A stretch of DNA of 64,000 nt from Janthinobacterium lividum (GTDB lineage: Bacteria > Pseudomonadota > Gammaproteobacteria > Burkholderiales > Burkholderiaceae_D): assembly GCF_034424625.1 (NCBI RefSeq), contig NZ_CP139976.1, positions 3,100,001-3,164,000 of the forward strand, in the 5' to 3' direction. Every line of letters begins with the position of its first letter. Positions within the stretch are counted from its first letter, which is position 1. The position numbers and the translations under genes were made by a program. The notes below the pieces were generated by a model. The model had not been told where the DNA came from and did not search any database. It worked only from the letters and a program-made list of their open reading frames with translations. This document shows positions 43,821 through 52,872 of the stretch, in pieces.

Positions 43821-44770
43821 GTTGACGCCTTTGTATGTTGTCGTATCAAAAGGGCCGCGCCGCGCGCGCCGCCGGCATCGCCAAAGCGGGGCGGCAGGAT
43901 AGGCGGCACGTGCACGCCGGGGAACAGGTGGCGCTTGACGGCGGCCGGCAGCTTGTCGTACAGGTGCGGCAGCTTGGACAGGCCGCCGCCGAGCACGATG
44001 ACGTGCGGGTCATAGGCCAGCACCAGGCCGGCCAGCGCGTGGCCCAGCACATCGAGGTGCACGGCCACCGTGCGCTGGGCCACGGCATCGCCCATGTTGG
44101 CGCGCGCCACGATGGCCAAAGGCTCTGCGCCGTCGCCGCCAAAGTGCGCGTGGATTTTGCGCATGGCGGGGCCGGAGACATAGCGCTCCAGGCAGCCCGC
44201 CTTGCCGCACGGGCAGGGGTAATCGGCCAAGCCATGCTGCGCCAGCAGGGTGGCGGGCAGGCTCCAGTGGCCCCATTCGCCGGCCACGCCGTTAAAGCCG
44301 CGCAGCAGTTGGCCGCCCACGCAATAGCCGCCGCCTGCACCCGTGCCGAGGATGGCGCCGAACATGCTGGCGGCATTGTCGGCCGCGCCGCCTTGCGCTT
44401 CCGACAGGGCGAAGCACTGGCAATCGTTGCCGATGGCGACAGGACGTTTCAAGGCCTGCTGCAGGGTTTGCGCCACCAGGCGGCCGTTCAGGGCCGGCAC
44501 GTTGGAGCTCAGTTGCCGGCCGCTGGCGCTGTCGATCACGCCGGGCAGGCCGATGCCGACAGGCGCCGTCGTGCCCAGGGCGGCGTCACCGCGCGCCACC
44601 AGGTCGACGATGGCTTGCACGAAGGCGGTAAAATCGTCGCCCGGCGTGGCCACCCGTTCGCGGAACACTTCCGTCAGCGCGCCGTCGCGGTCGGCAAAAG
44701 CGACCAGCTCCATCTTGCTGCCGCCGATGTCGATGCCGTGGTAGCCGGCTGTGTGATTAGAATTGGTCAT
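43817..44770 (-). CDS. agaK: ROK-family N-acetylhexosamine kinase (AgaK/NagK-like)
   Basis: 317 residues. Nucleotide-binding GIDIGGSKMELVAF at the N terminus, catalytic Asp116 in IGNDCQCF, and the zinc site His168 plus CxCGxxGC (Cys186, 188, 193) of ROK kinases are all present. Phosphorylates GalNAc or GlcNAc at C6 in the cytoplasm. ATG 44770 chosen; the start overlaps the agaS stop by 14 bp. An ATG two codons upstream is also possible, and the frame extends further without family similarity. Context (agaS, agaZ, agaR) makes GalNAc the likelier substrate. Confidence 0.88.
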   Translation of the reverse strand: MTNSNHTAGYHGIDIGGSKMELVAFADRDGALTEVFRERVATPGDDFTAFVQAIVDLVARGDAALGTTAPVGIGLPGVIDSASGRQLSSNVPALNGRLVAQTLQQALKRPVAIGNDCQCFALSEAQGGAADNAASMFGAILGTGAGGGYCVGGQLLRGFNGVAGEWGHWSLPATLLAQHGLADYPCPCGKAGCLERYVSGPAMRKIHAHFGGDGAEPLAIVARANMGDAVAQRTVAVHLDVLGHALAGLVLAYDPHVIVLGGGLSKLPHLYDKLPAAVKRHLFPGVHVPPILPPRFGDAGGARGAALLIRQHTKAST

Positions 44771-45905
44771 GGCCATAGATGGTGACGCCCTGCACGACAC
44801 GGTTGACGATGCCGCCAGCAAATGGATTGTCGGGGCGCAGTTGCAGCAGCGCGGACTGGTGCAGCGCATATTGCTGCGCCATCAGCAGCCACAGCGGAGC
44901 CAGCCAGGCGTCGGGCCAGACCGGCGCATCGGCCGCTAAGTTGGCAGATAAGTCGCCGCCGATGCCCACGGTCAGGCACGTCTGCGCCACGCTGTCGCGC
45001 TGCAGCTCTTTCAGTAAATCGTCTTCGTACTGGCGCGCCAGCGGCTTGCTGCTACGCAGCAGGATCACCAGCGACTCCGTGGTGACGGCCGATTTCGGGC
45101 CGTGGCGGAAACCGAGCGGCGTATTCGCCATCGCCATCACGCGGCCACCCGTCAATTCCAGGATCTTCAATGCCGCTTCCTTGGCCAGCGCTTCCAGCGG
45201 GCCGCTGCCCAGGTAGACCACGCGCTGTACGGGTGTTGATCCCAGGTCCGCCACGGGGGCCGACCAGTCGCGCAAGGCTTGCCCGCCCAGCTGCGCCAGG
45301 GTCTCCAGGCGAGACAAATCCGTGTCCTTGCCCAGTACCGACAGGGCTGCCAGCAGCATACTGCTAAAGCTGCTGGTCATGGCGAAGCCGCGGTCGCAGC
45401 TGCCTTCCGGCATCAGCAGGTTATACGTATTGCTGTCGTTCGCGCCCTGGCGCGCCAGCTTGCCGTCCGCGTTGCAGGTGATGTTCAGGAAGCGCGCGCC
45501 GGGCACGACCTGGCGCAGCAGTTCCACGGCCGCCAGGCTTTCCGGGCTGTCGCCGCTGCGGGCAAACGAGACGAGCAGGGTGGGGGCGTGCGCTTCCAGA
45601 TACAGCTCATGGTGCGTCAGCAAAGTCGTGGTGGCGATGGCGCGGATCTGCGCGGGCCAGGCCGCATTCAGGGTATCGACGACGATTTCGCCCACATAGG
45701 CCGAGCTGCCGGCGCCCGTCAGGATGACGCGCTGCGCGGGATTGGACAGCGCGTCGCCGAGGAAGGCGGCCAGGGCCGCTTGTTCGTTGCGCAAAATAGT
45801 GGCCAGCGCGAGCCAGATGGCTGGCTGGTGCGCGATTTCCTCGGCCGTGTGCAGGCCGCCGATGTCGCGCCAGGTTTGAATGTCACGCTGAAGAAGGGTA
45901 GTCAT
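44757..45905 (-). CDS. agaS: AgaS: galactosamine-6-phosphate deaminase/isomerase (SIS domains)
   Basis: 382 residues with two SIS domains. The first has ILTGAGSSAYVGE and LLVSFARSGDSPES (phosphosugar-binding loops), the second has VVYLGSGPLEALAKEAALKILELTGGRVMAMANTPLGFRHGPKSAV, typical of AgaS rather than GlmS. Known role: converts galactosamine-6-phosphate to tagatose-6-phosphate with release of ammonia. First gene of the leftward operon, behind a well-formed promoter with a tandem operator repeat. Confidence 0.92.
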   Translation of the reverse strand: MTTLLQRDIQTWRDIGGLHTAEEIAHQPAIWLALATILRNEQAALAAFLGDALSNPAQRVILTGAGSSAYVGEIVVDTLNAAWPAQIRAIATTTLLTHHELYLEAHAPTLLVSFARSGDSPESLAAVELLRQVVPGARFLNITCNADGKLARQGANDSNTYNLLMPEGSCDRGFAMTSSFSSMLLAALSVLGKDTDLSRLETLAQLGGQALRDWSAPVADLGSTPVQRVVYLGSGPLEALAKEAALKILELTGGRVMAMANTPLGFRHGPKSAVTTESLVILLRSSKPLARQYEDDLLKELQRDSVAQTCLTVGIGGDLSANLAADAPVWPDAWLAPLWLLMAQQYALHQSALLQLRPDNPFAGGIVNRVVQGVTIYGHDQF

Positions 45906-45934
45906 GGAGTGTCAGTAAAGTGTTTGTTGGAGAA

Positions 45935-45987
45935 AGCATAAATACTAAATTTCGAAAAGTCAAATACGAAAGTAAAACGAAAGTAAA
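45935..45987 (-). promoter_or_regulatory. agaS operon promoter with tandem AgaR-like operator
   Basis: Leftward sigma-70 promoter: TTGACT (45963-45958), 17-bp spacer, TATGCT (45940-45935). Immediately upstream of the -35 are two perfect adjacent copies of ACGAAAGTAAA (plus strand 45966-45976 and 45977-45987). Their reverse complement, TTTACTTTCGT repeated, fits the CTTTC-rich operator known for AgaR of enterobacteria and Shewanella. Confidence 0.8.
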
Positions 45988-46087
45988 TAGTTGTATGCCT
46001 TGCGAAATAATGTCGTTTTAAAGGCCGTGAAACATGCTGCGGTGCAGCGCAAAAGCGTGTGGCGGCGCGGCATGTCGCTGAAATGCT

Positions 46088-46225
46088 ACGATAACGAAAG
46101 ATTGCGCTATGGAGTTTGAGTGAAACGTAAGATAAATTGGCTTATTTTAGGCATTTTATTAATAAATTGGCGCCATAACTTTCTTTTGGTTGACGATATT
46201 TATTTTTCTTCTTAAAGTAATTTCA
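46088..46225 (+). promoter_or_regulatory. Promoter module, copy A, upstream of the GH31 gene
   Basis: 138-bp module shared with copy B at 52873. It has three operator-like blocks: ACGATAACGAAAG (46088-46100), CGTAAGATAAAT (46126-46137) and ATAACTTTCTTTT just before the -35. Sigma-70 promoter TTGACG (46190-46195), 17-bp spacer, TAAAGT (46213-46218). The last 64 bp match copy B at about 55 positions. Confidence 0.82.
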
Positions 46226-46250
46226 TTGAATCACTTCTGAAAGCCAGCAG

Positions 46251-49200
46251 ATGAACCCTCTCCCGCTTCCCCGCCGCGTCCTTGCCGCCTGTGTCCTCGC
46301 CGCCCTTGCCACCCTGGCTGCTCCCGGCCTGCATGCCGCGACCATCGGCAATCTGCAGTCGCTCTCCGCCGTGCGCGCGGCCGATGTGGCCAAGGGCGAG
46401 GCAGTGGGCTGGGATGTGCGCAGCGATACGGGCATGCAGCTGCGTATCAGCCTGCCGCAGGCGGACGTGCTGCGCATCCAGGCGGGCGGCAAGGGCGGCT
46501 TGACGGGGCCAGGCGACAAGGCCGCGCCCATCGTCGTGGGCCAGCCTGCCGCGCAGGTGGCGTACCGGATCAATGAACAGCCCGACCATATCCTGATCAG
46601 CACTGATGCCTTGAGCCTGCGCATCGACCGCAAACCGTTGCGCTTTACCCTGCTGCGCAAGGGCGACGCGGTGCCCCTGTGGCGCGAGGTGCAGCCGCTG
46701 TCGCTCGACGACAAACAGGGCGTGCAAGTGTTATCGAGCCTGCCGGGCGAGCGGTACTTTGGCGGCGGCCAGCAGAATGGCCGCTTCGAATTCAAGGGCA
46801 AGCAGGTGCCCGTGTCGTATTCGGGCGGCTGGGAAGAGGGCGACCGGCCGAATCCCGCGCCATTCTTGATGAGTTCACGGGGCTGGGGCATGCTGCGCAA
46901 TACCTGGGCCGACGGCAATTACGACTTGCGCGACCAGGAACAGATCTCGCTGCAGCACGCGGAAGGCCGCTTCGATGCGTATTTCTTCGTCGGCAAGGAT
47001 CTGCGCGACGTCGTCGCCCGCTACACGGACTTGACGGGCCGCGCGCGCATGCTGCCCCGCTGGGCGCTGGAATACGGCGACGCCGATTGCTACAACGATG
47101 GCGACAACGTGAAAAAGCCGGGCTCCGTGCCGAAGGGCTGGACGGACGGCCCCACGGGCAAGACGCCGGACGTGGTGGAAAGCGTGGCGCGCCAGTACCG
47201 CGAACACGACATGCCGGGCGGCTGGATCCTGCCCAACGACGGTTATGGCTGCGGCTACACGAACTTGCCGGAAACGGTGAAGGGCCTGGCAGGCTATGGC
47301 TTCCGCACGGGCCTGTGGACGGAAAACGGCGTCGACAAGATCGCCTGGGAAGTGGGCCAGGCGGGCAGCCGCGTGCAAAAGCTGGACGTGGCGTGGACGG
47401 GCAAGGGTTACCAGTTCGCCATGGATGCGAACAAGTCGGCCTACGACGGCATCCTGAACAACTCCGACAGCCGCCCGTTCCTGTGGACGGTGATGGGCTG
47501 GGCCGGCATCCAGCGCTACGCCGTGGCATGGACGGGCGACCAGAGCGCCAGCTGGGATTACATCCGCTGGCACATCCCGACCCTGATCGGTTCGGGCCTG
47601 TCCGGCCAGGCGTATGCGTCCGGCGACGTGGACGCCATCTTTGGCGGCAGCCCGGAAACCTATCTGCGCGACTTGCAGTGGAAAAGTTTTACGCCCGTCC
47701 TGATGGGCATGTCCGGCTGGGCCGCGGCCGAGCGCAAGCATCCGTGGTGGTTCGAGCAGCCGTACCGCGACATCAACCGCCGCTATCTGAAGCTCAAGAT
47801 GCGCCTCACTCCCTATATGTATACCCTCGTGCGCGAAGCCGAACAATCGGGCGCGCCGCTGGTGCGCGGCCTGATGTGGGATTATCCGCAAGACCCGGCC
47901 GCCTACACGGAAGCCTATAAATATCAATTCCTGCTGGGCCGCGATGTGCTGGTGGCACCTGTCTACCGCAGCCAGGCCGTCAGCGGCGGCTGGCGCAAGG
48001 GCATCCATCTGCCGCAGGGTACGTGGTACGACTACTGGGATGGCCGCCAGGCCACGGCGGACGCGCAAGGGCGCGACCTGGACATGCAGGTCACGCTGGA
48101 CAAGCTGCCCGTGTTCGTGCGCGCCGGCGCCATCCTGCCCATGTATCCGGAAATGCTGTACGACGGCCAGAAGCCGAAGGACCAGCTCACGCTCGATATC
48201 TATCCGCAAGGCGATTCCGACTACACCCTGTATGAAGACGACGGCAACACGCGCCAGTACCAGGGCGGCGCCTTCAGCCAGCAAGTCATCCGCATGCGCC
48301 AGGCGGGCGCCGACGTGCAGGTCGACATCGGCGCCGTCGATGGAAAGTACCAGGGCCAGGAAGGGCGCCGCGGCTATGCGCTGCGCATGCTGGCCGGCCA
48401 GGCCCCGGCCGCCGTGCGCGCCGGCGAACGGCTGATCGCGGCATTCGCCGACCGTGCCGTCTACGACAAGGCGGCAGAAGGCTGGTTCTTCGATGCGGCC
48501 GATAGAAAAGGCACCCTGCACGTGAAAGTGGCGGCGCAGGACATCCGCCAGCCTTTGATGCTGCAAGTCGCCGGCGCGCTGGCCGTGGCGCGAGCCGACG
48601 CCGATTTCCCGGCCGCCCCCGTGCCGGGCCGCGCCTTGCCGGCCGACGCCATGCAGGTGGTGGCGCGTCCTGCGGAAGAAAGCGGCTACCCGCTGGAAAA
48701 CGCCTTCGATGGCAAGCCGGAGACGTGGTTCCGCACCGTGCGCAGCCCGTCCGTGAAAAGCGGTCCGCACGAATGGGTGGTCGGCTTTACGGAACGGCGC
48801 CTGGTGGACGGCATCGAACTGGCGCCGCGCAACGACCAGCACTGGAAGCATGGCCAGGTGCGCGATTATGAAATCTACATCGGCGACAACAACGGCGAGT
48901 GGGGCGCTCCGCTGGCACGCGGCACACTGAAACTGCAAGAGGGAACGCAGACCATCAGCTTCCCCGCCACGGCCGGGCGCCTGCTGCGCTTCCGCGTGAT
49001 GAGCACGCAAAATCCGGAAGGCGATGGCGCGGCGTCCCTGGACCCGATGGTGACGGCGGCGCAAGGCGCGCCGGTGGCGCGCGCGTTCGATGCGGCGCTG
49101 GCGACCGACGTGGCGCCCGTTACCTTGTCCGAATTCCGCGTGCTCGAGCACCGCGTGGCCGAAGGCGCGGAGGTGCAGCGCTATCTGTCGGACCTGGCGC

Positions 49201-49601
49201 TGCCGAAGAATATCGCGAAAGACCGGCCAGCCGGCAAGGCGGTCGAGATGCGCATGAACGGGCTGTGGTTCCGCAAGGGCCTCGGCGTGGGACCTGCCAG
49301 CCGCATTGACTTGCAGCTGGCTGGCAACTGGAATCTGCTGCGCGCCGACCTGGGCGTGGACGATAGCTGCCGCAGCGCGGGCGGCTTGCAATTCCAGGTC
49401 TGGAGCGGTGAGCGGCTGCTGTACGACAGCGGCCTGGTCACGGCTCCCGGGGTGGTCAAACCCGAAATCGACGTGCGCGGCCTGAGCCAGCTCAGTTTGC
49501 GCACCCTGGGCGCGCGCGGCGCCCGAGCGGCCCAGGTCTGCGGCAACTGGGCCAATGCCGTGCTGACCGGCACGGAGGGCGCGACGGTCAAGCCGCGCTA
49601 G
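46251..49601 (+). CDS. Secreted GH31 glycoside hydrolase, probable alpha-N-acetylgalactosaminidase, with F5/8C and NPCBM domains
   Basis: 1,116 residues. Sec signal peptide (VLAACVLAALATLAAPGLHA). GH31 core about residues 50-700: ERYFGGGQQNGRF, GGWILPNDGYGCGY, the probable nucleophile Asp379 in KLDVAW (instead of the DMNE-type motif of alpha-glucosidases) and the probable acid/base Asp430 in AWTGDQSASW. An F5/8 type C-like carbohydrate-binding domain spans about 800-930 and an NPCBM-like domain about 970-1110 (GLGVGPASRIDLQLAGNW). This arrangement resembles GH31 alpha-GalNAcases described from gut bacteria. Neighbours (aga catabolic genes, a GH109 enzyme) support the GalNAc specificity, which is inferred. 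First gene of a unit with the receptor at 49700. Confidence 0.82.
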   Translation: MNPLPLPRRVLAACVLAALATLAAPGLHAATIGNLQSLSAVRAADVAKGEAVGWDVRSDTGMQLRISLPQADVLRIQAGGKGGLTGPGDKAAPIVVGQPAAQVAYRINEQPDHILISTDALSLRIDRKPLRFTLLRKGDAVPLWREVQPLSLDDKQGVQVLSSLPGERYFGGGQQNGRFEFKGKQVPVSYSGGWEEGDRPNPAPFLMSSRGWGMLRNTWADGNYDLRDQEQISLQHAEGRFDAYFFVGKDLRDVVARYTDLTGRARMLPRWALEYGDADCYNDGDNVKKPGSVPKGWTDGPTGKTPDVVESVARQYREHDMPGGWILPNDGYGCGYTNLPETVKGLAGYGFRTGLWTENGVDKIAWEVGQAGSRVQKLDVAWTGKGYQFAMDANKSAYDGILNNSDSRPFLWTVMGWAGIQRYAVAWTGDQSASWDYIRWHIPTLIGSGLSGQAYASGDVDAIFGGSPETYLRDLQWKSFTPVLMGMSGWAAAERKHPWWFEQPYRDINRRYLKLKMRLTPYMYTLVREAEQSGAPLVRGLMWDYPQDPAAYTEAYKYQFLLGRDVLVAPVYRSQAVSGGWRKGIHLPQGTWYDYWDGRQATADAQGRDLDMQVTLDKLPVFVRAGAILPMYPEMLYDGQKPKDQLTLDIYPQGDSDYTLYEDDGNTRQYQGGAFSQQVIRMRQAGADVQVDIGAVDGKYQGQEGRRGYALRMLAGQAPAAVRAGERLIAAFADRAVYDKAAEGWFFDAADRKGTLHVKVAAQDIRQPLMLQVAGALAVARADADFPAAPVPGRALPADAMQVVARPAEESGYPLENAFDGKPETWFRTVRSPSVKSGPHEWVVGFTERRLVDGIELAPRNDQHWKHGQVRDYEIYIGDNNGEWGAPLARGTLKLQEGTQTISFPATAGRLLRFRVMSTQNPEGDGAASLDPMVTAAQGAPVARAFDAALATDVAPVTLSEFRVLEHRVAEGAEVQRYLSDLALPKNIAKDRPAGKAVEMRMNGLWFRKGLGVGPASRIDLQLAGNWNLLRADLGVDDSCRSAGGLQFQVWSGERLLYDSGLVTAPGVVKPEIDVRGLSQLSLRTLGARGARAAQVCGNWANAVLTGTEGATVKPR

Positions 49602-49625
49602 GCACTCAATCATTTCACTAAAAAC

Positions 49626-49654
49626 GAGCCCCTCTTCGGACCGGGGAGGGGCTC
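49626..49654. terminator. Strong hairpin between GH31 and receptor genes
   Basis: GAGCCCCTC and GAGGGGCTC form a perfect 9-bp stem with an 11-nt loop. On the plus strand no T-run follows, so it is more likely a processing or attenuating hairpin than a full terminator; on the minus strand GTTTTTAG follows, though no leftward gene ends here. Confidence 0.5.
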
Positions 49655-49699
49655 TTGCAGCCTGACGAAAACAAATCACTTATAAAAAGGGAGATGGGA

Positions 49700-52660
49700 A
49701 TGCACTTGAAAAAACTGATGGCCGCCATGGCGGCGGTAGGATTGGGCTCAACTGCGCTGGCATCAACGGCGCTGGCAGCGGAGGAGGAGAAACTGGCGCG
49801 CGTCGAAGTGACGGGTTCCAGCCTGAAGCGCATCAACGCGGAAACGGCGTCGCCGGTACAGGTGATCAACGCCAAGCAGATCGAAAACATGGGCGCGCTC
49901 ACCTTGCTGCAAGTGCTGGACAACCTGCCTGCGGCCCGTCCGGCGCAGCAGGACTTCCGCTCGATGTTCACGGGTTCCGATGGCGGCTCGCAAGCGAACT
50001 TGCGCGGCCTCGGTGCGCAGGGCACCCTGGTGTTGCTGAATGGCCGCCGCCTGTCGTTCTATGGCGCGCCGGCCGGTTTCCAGACCATGTTCGTCAATAT
50101 CGACGCCATTCCCGCCGCCGCCATCGAGCGCATGGAGATTTTGACGGACGGTGCGTCGGCCGTATATGGCTCCGATGCCGTGGCCGGCGTCATCAACGTG
50201 ATCACCAAGAAGTCGTATCAAGGCCTGGAAGCGCGCGCCAATGGCGAATTTTCGCCCAGCGTGAAAGCCTATGGCGAGCGCCAGGCCAGCGTGCTGTATG
50301 GCCTGGGCGACCTGGCCAGCGACGGCTACAACATCTACGGTTCCGTGAACGTCTACCAGCGCGACCGCATCGCGCTGGCCGATACCTGGCGCAAGCGTCC
50401 CGCGTATTTTTATGCGAACAATCCCAATTTCATCCCGAACATGCGTGTGGGCGTGGGCAGCGAACCGGGCACGATGAATCCCGGGACCTTTTTTGTCTTC
50501 GACAAGGCGAAGAACAATGCGCGCACCCAGCGCGCCGTCAATGGCTGCAACAACAGCATCACCGAAGCGTCGGGCACGCGCTGCGTGTGGAATGCGCTGC
50601 CCAACCAGCTTGACACGGGGCCTACCTCGGAGCGCGCCACGGCTTACCTGAGCGGCCGGCTGAAACTCGGCGGCGACATGGAAGCGTTCGCGGAAGGCGC
50701 CTTCACCCACATCAAGATGCGCGGCGAGAATGGTCCGTCCAGCTTCAATAGCGGCAGCACGAATAACTGGTTCGCGCGCAATACGGGCAATACCCTGAAT
50801 ACCTTCGCCACGCCTTTCCTGAGCCCGAACAACGTCTACCTGAAAGGCAAGCTCGATGCCGATATGGTGGCGAAGATGGGCGGCGCGGCCGGCTTGAATT
50901 ACCTGCTGCAGGATGCGACGGGCCACTTCGGGCAGAAGAATGTCGATGAAAACTACCGCGCGCTCGTCGGCCTGCGCGGCAGCATCGGCGGCGGCTGGGA
51001 TTTTGAAACGGCGCTCAGCGTGGCGGGCAGCCATTCGACCCTGTTCCAGACGGCGAACATCAACATCAAGGGATTCGAGCAGGCGTTCGGGCCGTTCACG
51101 AAAGACCCCGTCAGCGGCCGCACCTATATCTCCGACAATCCCGCCTACAAGTTCGGCGAAATCAGCGAGGCCAATGCGGCGCTGGTGCGCGCGGCTTACC
51201 CGACCTTCGCCATCGAATCGTGGACCAAGCTGATGACGTGGGATGCGAAGCTGGAAGGCACCCTGTTCAAGCTGGGCGAGCGCGAAGTGCGCGCTGCCGT
51301 GGGCACCAACATCATGCGCGAGAGCTTCCTCACGCCCGGCAATACGGATGCGGCGAATGGCTTGATTACGCAGCAGGGCGGTTCCTGGTTCGATGGCCGG
51401 CGCACCATCGCGGCCGTGTTTGGCGAAGTGGTGGTGCCGCTCAGCGACACCCTGGAAGTCAACGCGGCCGCGCGCCTGGACAAATACCCGCACTTCGCCG
51501 CCAACCTGGCGCCCAAGCTGGGCGTGATCTGGCGCGCGCGGCCCGAGCTGATGCTGCGCGGGACGTATTCGGAAGGCTTCCGCGCACCCAACCTGGCCGA
51601 ATCGGGCACGGGTGGCGTCTTTGCGCAGGTGGGCGGCATCCGCGACACCGTGCGCTGCGACGAAACGAATGCCATGGCGCGCGCCTTGATGAAGTCCGCG
51701 GTCGCGACGGATGCGGACCTGGGCAAGAGTTTGCTCAATTCGAACTGCTCCACGACGGTGGGTGGCCTGACGCCGCCGAACCAGAATCTACGTCCGGAAA
51801 AGGCGAAGATATCGACCGTGGGCCTGGTTCTGCAGCCGGCCAAGGACGTGAGCATCTCCATCGATTACTGGTTCATCAACCGCCGCGACGAAATCGTGCG
51901 CCAGGACTTCAACGAGCTGTTTACGGAGTTGGTGGCCAAGTACGGCCCGACCCTGGCCGGCACGCCCAGCGCCATCCGCAACGACCTGACGGATACGGAC
52001 CGGGGCAACGTCGCGGCCGTGGCGGCCATGTGCGCCAATCCCGCCAATGCGGGCGTGTGCGCGGGCGGCGTGCCCGGCTACTCGGTGGGCAACCTGGGCG
52101 GCTTGATCAACTCGTATTCGAACCGTGGCCGCACCCTGATGGATGGCGTGGACATCGATGCGCGCACGCGCTTTGCGCTCGGCGACTGGGGCAAGCTGAG
52201 CACTGGCATCGCGGCCACCATCCGCAAGCGCGACACCCATGACAGCGAAGACGGCAGCGACATCAAGGGCAACACCGTCGGCTATTACGATTCGCCGCGC
52301 TACCGCGCTACCGTCAACGCCGACTGGAGCTACCGCAACTTCGTCAGCAGCGTCTTTATCAACTATTCGGGCAAGACGCGCTGGGCGTATGGTCCCTGGG
52401 ACAAGGACAACACGCCGGAAAACTGCACTGCCGCCTCGGTGGCCTTGCCGGCCGGCCAGTGCAAGGGCGCGCCGTCATACACCACGGTGAACCTGGCCTT
52501 CAGCTGGAAGCCGCTGAAGAACCTGGACGTGGGCCTGAACGTGAAGAACGCGTTCAACAAGCAGCCGTACTACGACCCGAATGGCTGGGAAGGCTACAAC
52601 CATAGCCAGGACCTGTTCGGCCGCCAGTTTGCCCTGTCGGCCAGCTACAAGTTCTTTTAA
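49700..52660 (+). CDS. TonB-dependent receptor, probable GalNAc-glycan uptake
   Basis: 986 residues. ATG chosen because AAGGGAG lies at six-base spacing; an ATG two codons earlier overlaps that site. Signal peptide, TonB-box-like ARVEVTGSSLKR, plug domain (PVQVINAKQIENMGALTLLQVLDNLP...LVLLNGRRLSFYG...IERMEILTDGASAVYGSDAVAGVINVITKK), then a large barrel ending in SASYKFF. No STN domain, so no sigma signalling. Type resembles the Caulobacter/Xanthomonas glycan receptors. It lies 98 bp after the GH31 gene on the same strand without a separate operator module, so it probably belongs to the GH31 transcript. Confidence 0.88.
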   Translation: MHLKKLMAAMAAVGLGSTALASTALAAEEEKLARVEVTGSSLKRINAETASPVQVINAKQIENMGALTLLQVLDNLPAARPAQQDFRSMFTGSDGGSQANLRGLGAQGTLVLLNGRRLSFYGAPAGFQTMFVNIDAIPAAAIERMEILTDGASAVYGSDAVAGVINVITKKSYQGLEARANGEFSPSVKAYGERQASVLYGLGDLASDGYNIYGSVNVYQRDRIALADTWRKRPAYFYANNPNFIPNMRVGVGSEPGTMNPGTFFVFDKAKNNARTQRAVNGCNNSITEASGTRCVWNALPNQLDTGPTSERATAYLSGRLKLGGDMEAFAEGAFTHIKMRGENGPSSFNSGSTNNWFARNTGNTLNTFATPFLSPNNVYLKGKLDADMVAKMGGAAGLNYLLQDATGHFGQKNVDENYRALVGLRGSIGGGWDFETALSVAGSHSTLFQTANINIKGFEQAFGPFTKDPVSGRTYISDNPAYKFGEISEANAALVRAAYPTFAIESWTKLMTWDAKLEGTLFKLGEREVRAAVGTNIMRESFLTPGNTDAANGLITQQGGSWFDGRRTIAAVFGEVVVPLSDTLEVNAAARLDKYPHFAANLAPKLGVIWRARPELMLRGTYSEGFRAPNLAESGTGGVFAQVGGIRDTVRCDETNAMARALMKSAVATDADLGKSLLNSNCSTTVGGLTPPNQNLRPEKAKISTVGLVLQPAKDVSISIDYWFINRRDEIVRQDFNELFTELVAKYGPTLAGTPSAIRNDLTDTDRGNVAAVAAMCANPANAGVCAGGVPGYSVGNLGGLINSYSNRGRTLMDGVDIDARTRFALGDWGKLSTGIAATIRKRDTHDSEDGSDIKGNTVGYYDSPRYRATVNADWSYRNFVSSVFINYSGKTRWAYGPWDKDNTPENCTAASVALPAGQCKGAPSYTTVNLAFSWKPLKNLDVGLNVKNAFNKQPYYDPNGWEGYNHSQDLFGRQFALSASYKFF

Positions 52661-52669
52661 AGCGTGACG

Positions 52670-52710
52670 ATGCCCCGGTACGTCAGCTGGCATGGTGCGG
52701 GCCGGGGTAT
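52670..52710 (+). terminator. Possible terminator after the first GalNAc receptor
   Basis: ATGCCCCGG (52670-52678) and CCGGGGTAT (52702-52710) pair over 9 bp with one G-T pair. There is no T-run, so it may only slow or protect the transcript. Confidence 0.4.
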
Positions 52711-52872
52711 TGCCATGAAAAAGAAAATACAATACTCCAATATGCACAATACGAAAGATAAACGTAAGTGAAAGAGGGTAGGCATGTCTTCTTTCGCGTT
52801 GCTCTTCCCGGATTGCCACGCGGATTATCCTCTGCCGGACGACTCCTTGCCTGCGCGTGTATCTGCCATACC

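Larger units (their letters stand above)
45906..46250. other. Divergent regulatory region between agaS and the GH31 gene
   Basis: 345 bp, AT-rich relative to flanking genes. The left part holds the agaS promoter and tandem operator; the right part (46088-46225) holds the GH31 promoter module. Nothing else is recognised between them apart from GC-rich sequence around 46040-46080. Confidence 0.75.

Noticed and set aside
40965..44015. Plus-strand frames of about 490 codons over nagA, agaR and agaZ
   Set aside because: Shadows of well-supported leftward genes with catalytic residues in place.
44771..44869. N-terminal extension of the ROK kinase
   Set aside because: Extension is antisense-like sequence inside agaS with no ROK similarity; the kinase fold starts right after residue 8 of the shorter form.
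40572..45905. Reading the leftward operon as a GlcNAc (nag) pathway
   Set aside because: NagA and a ROK kinase alone would allow it, but AgaS, AgaZ and an AgaR-like repressor, together with GH109, favour GalNAc. A mixed role is not excluded.
46875..49679. A 934-codon open frame on the minus strand
   Set aside because: Antisense to the GH31 gene, whose catalytic motifs and domains are unambiguous.
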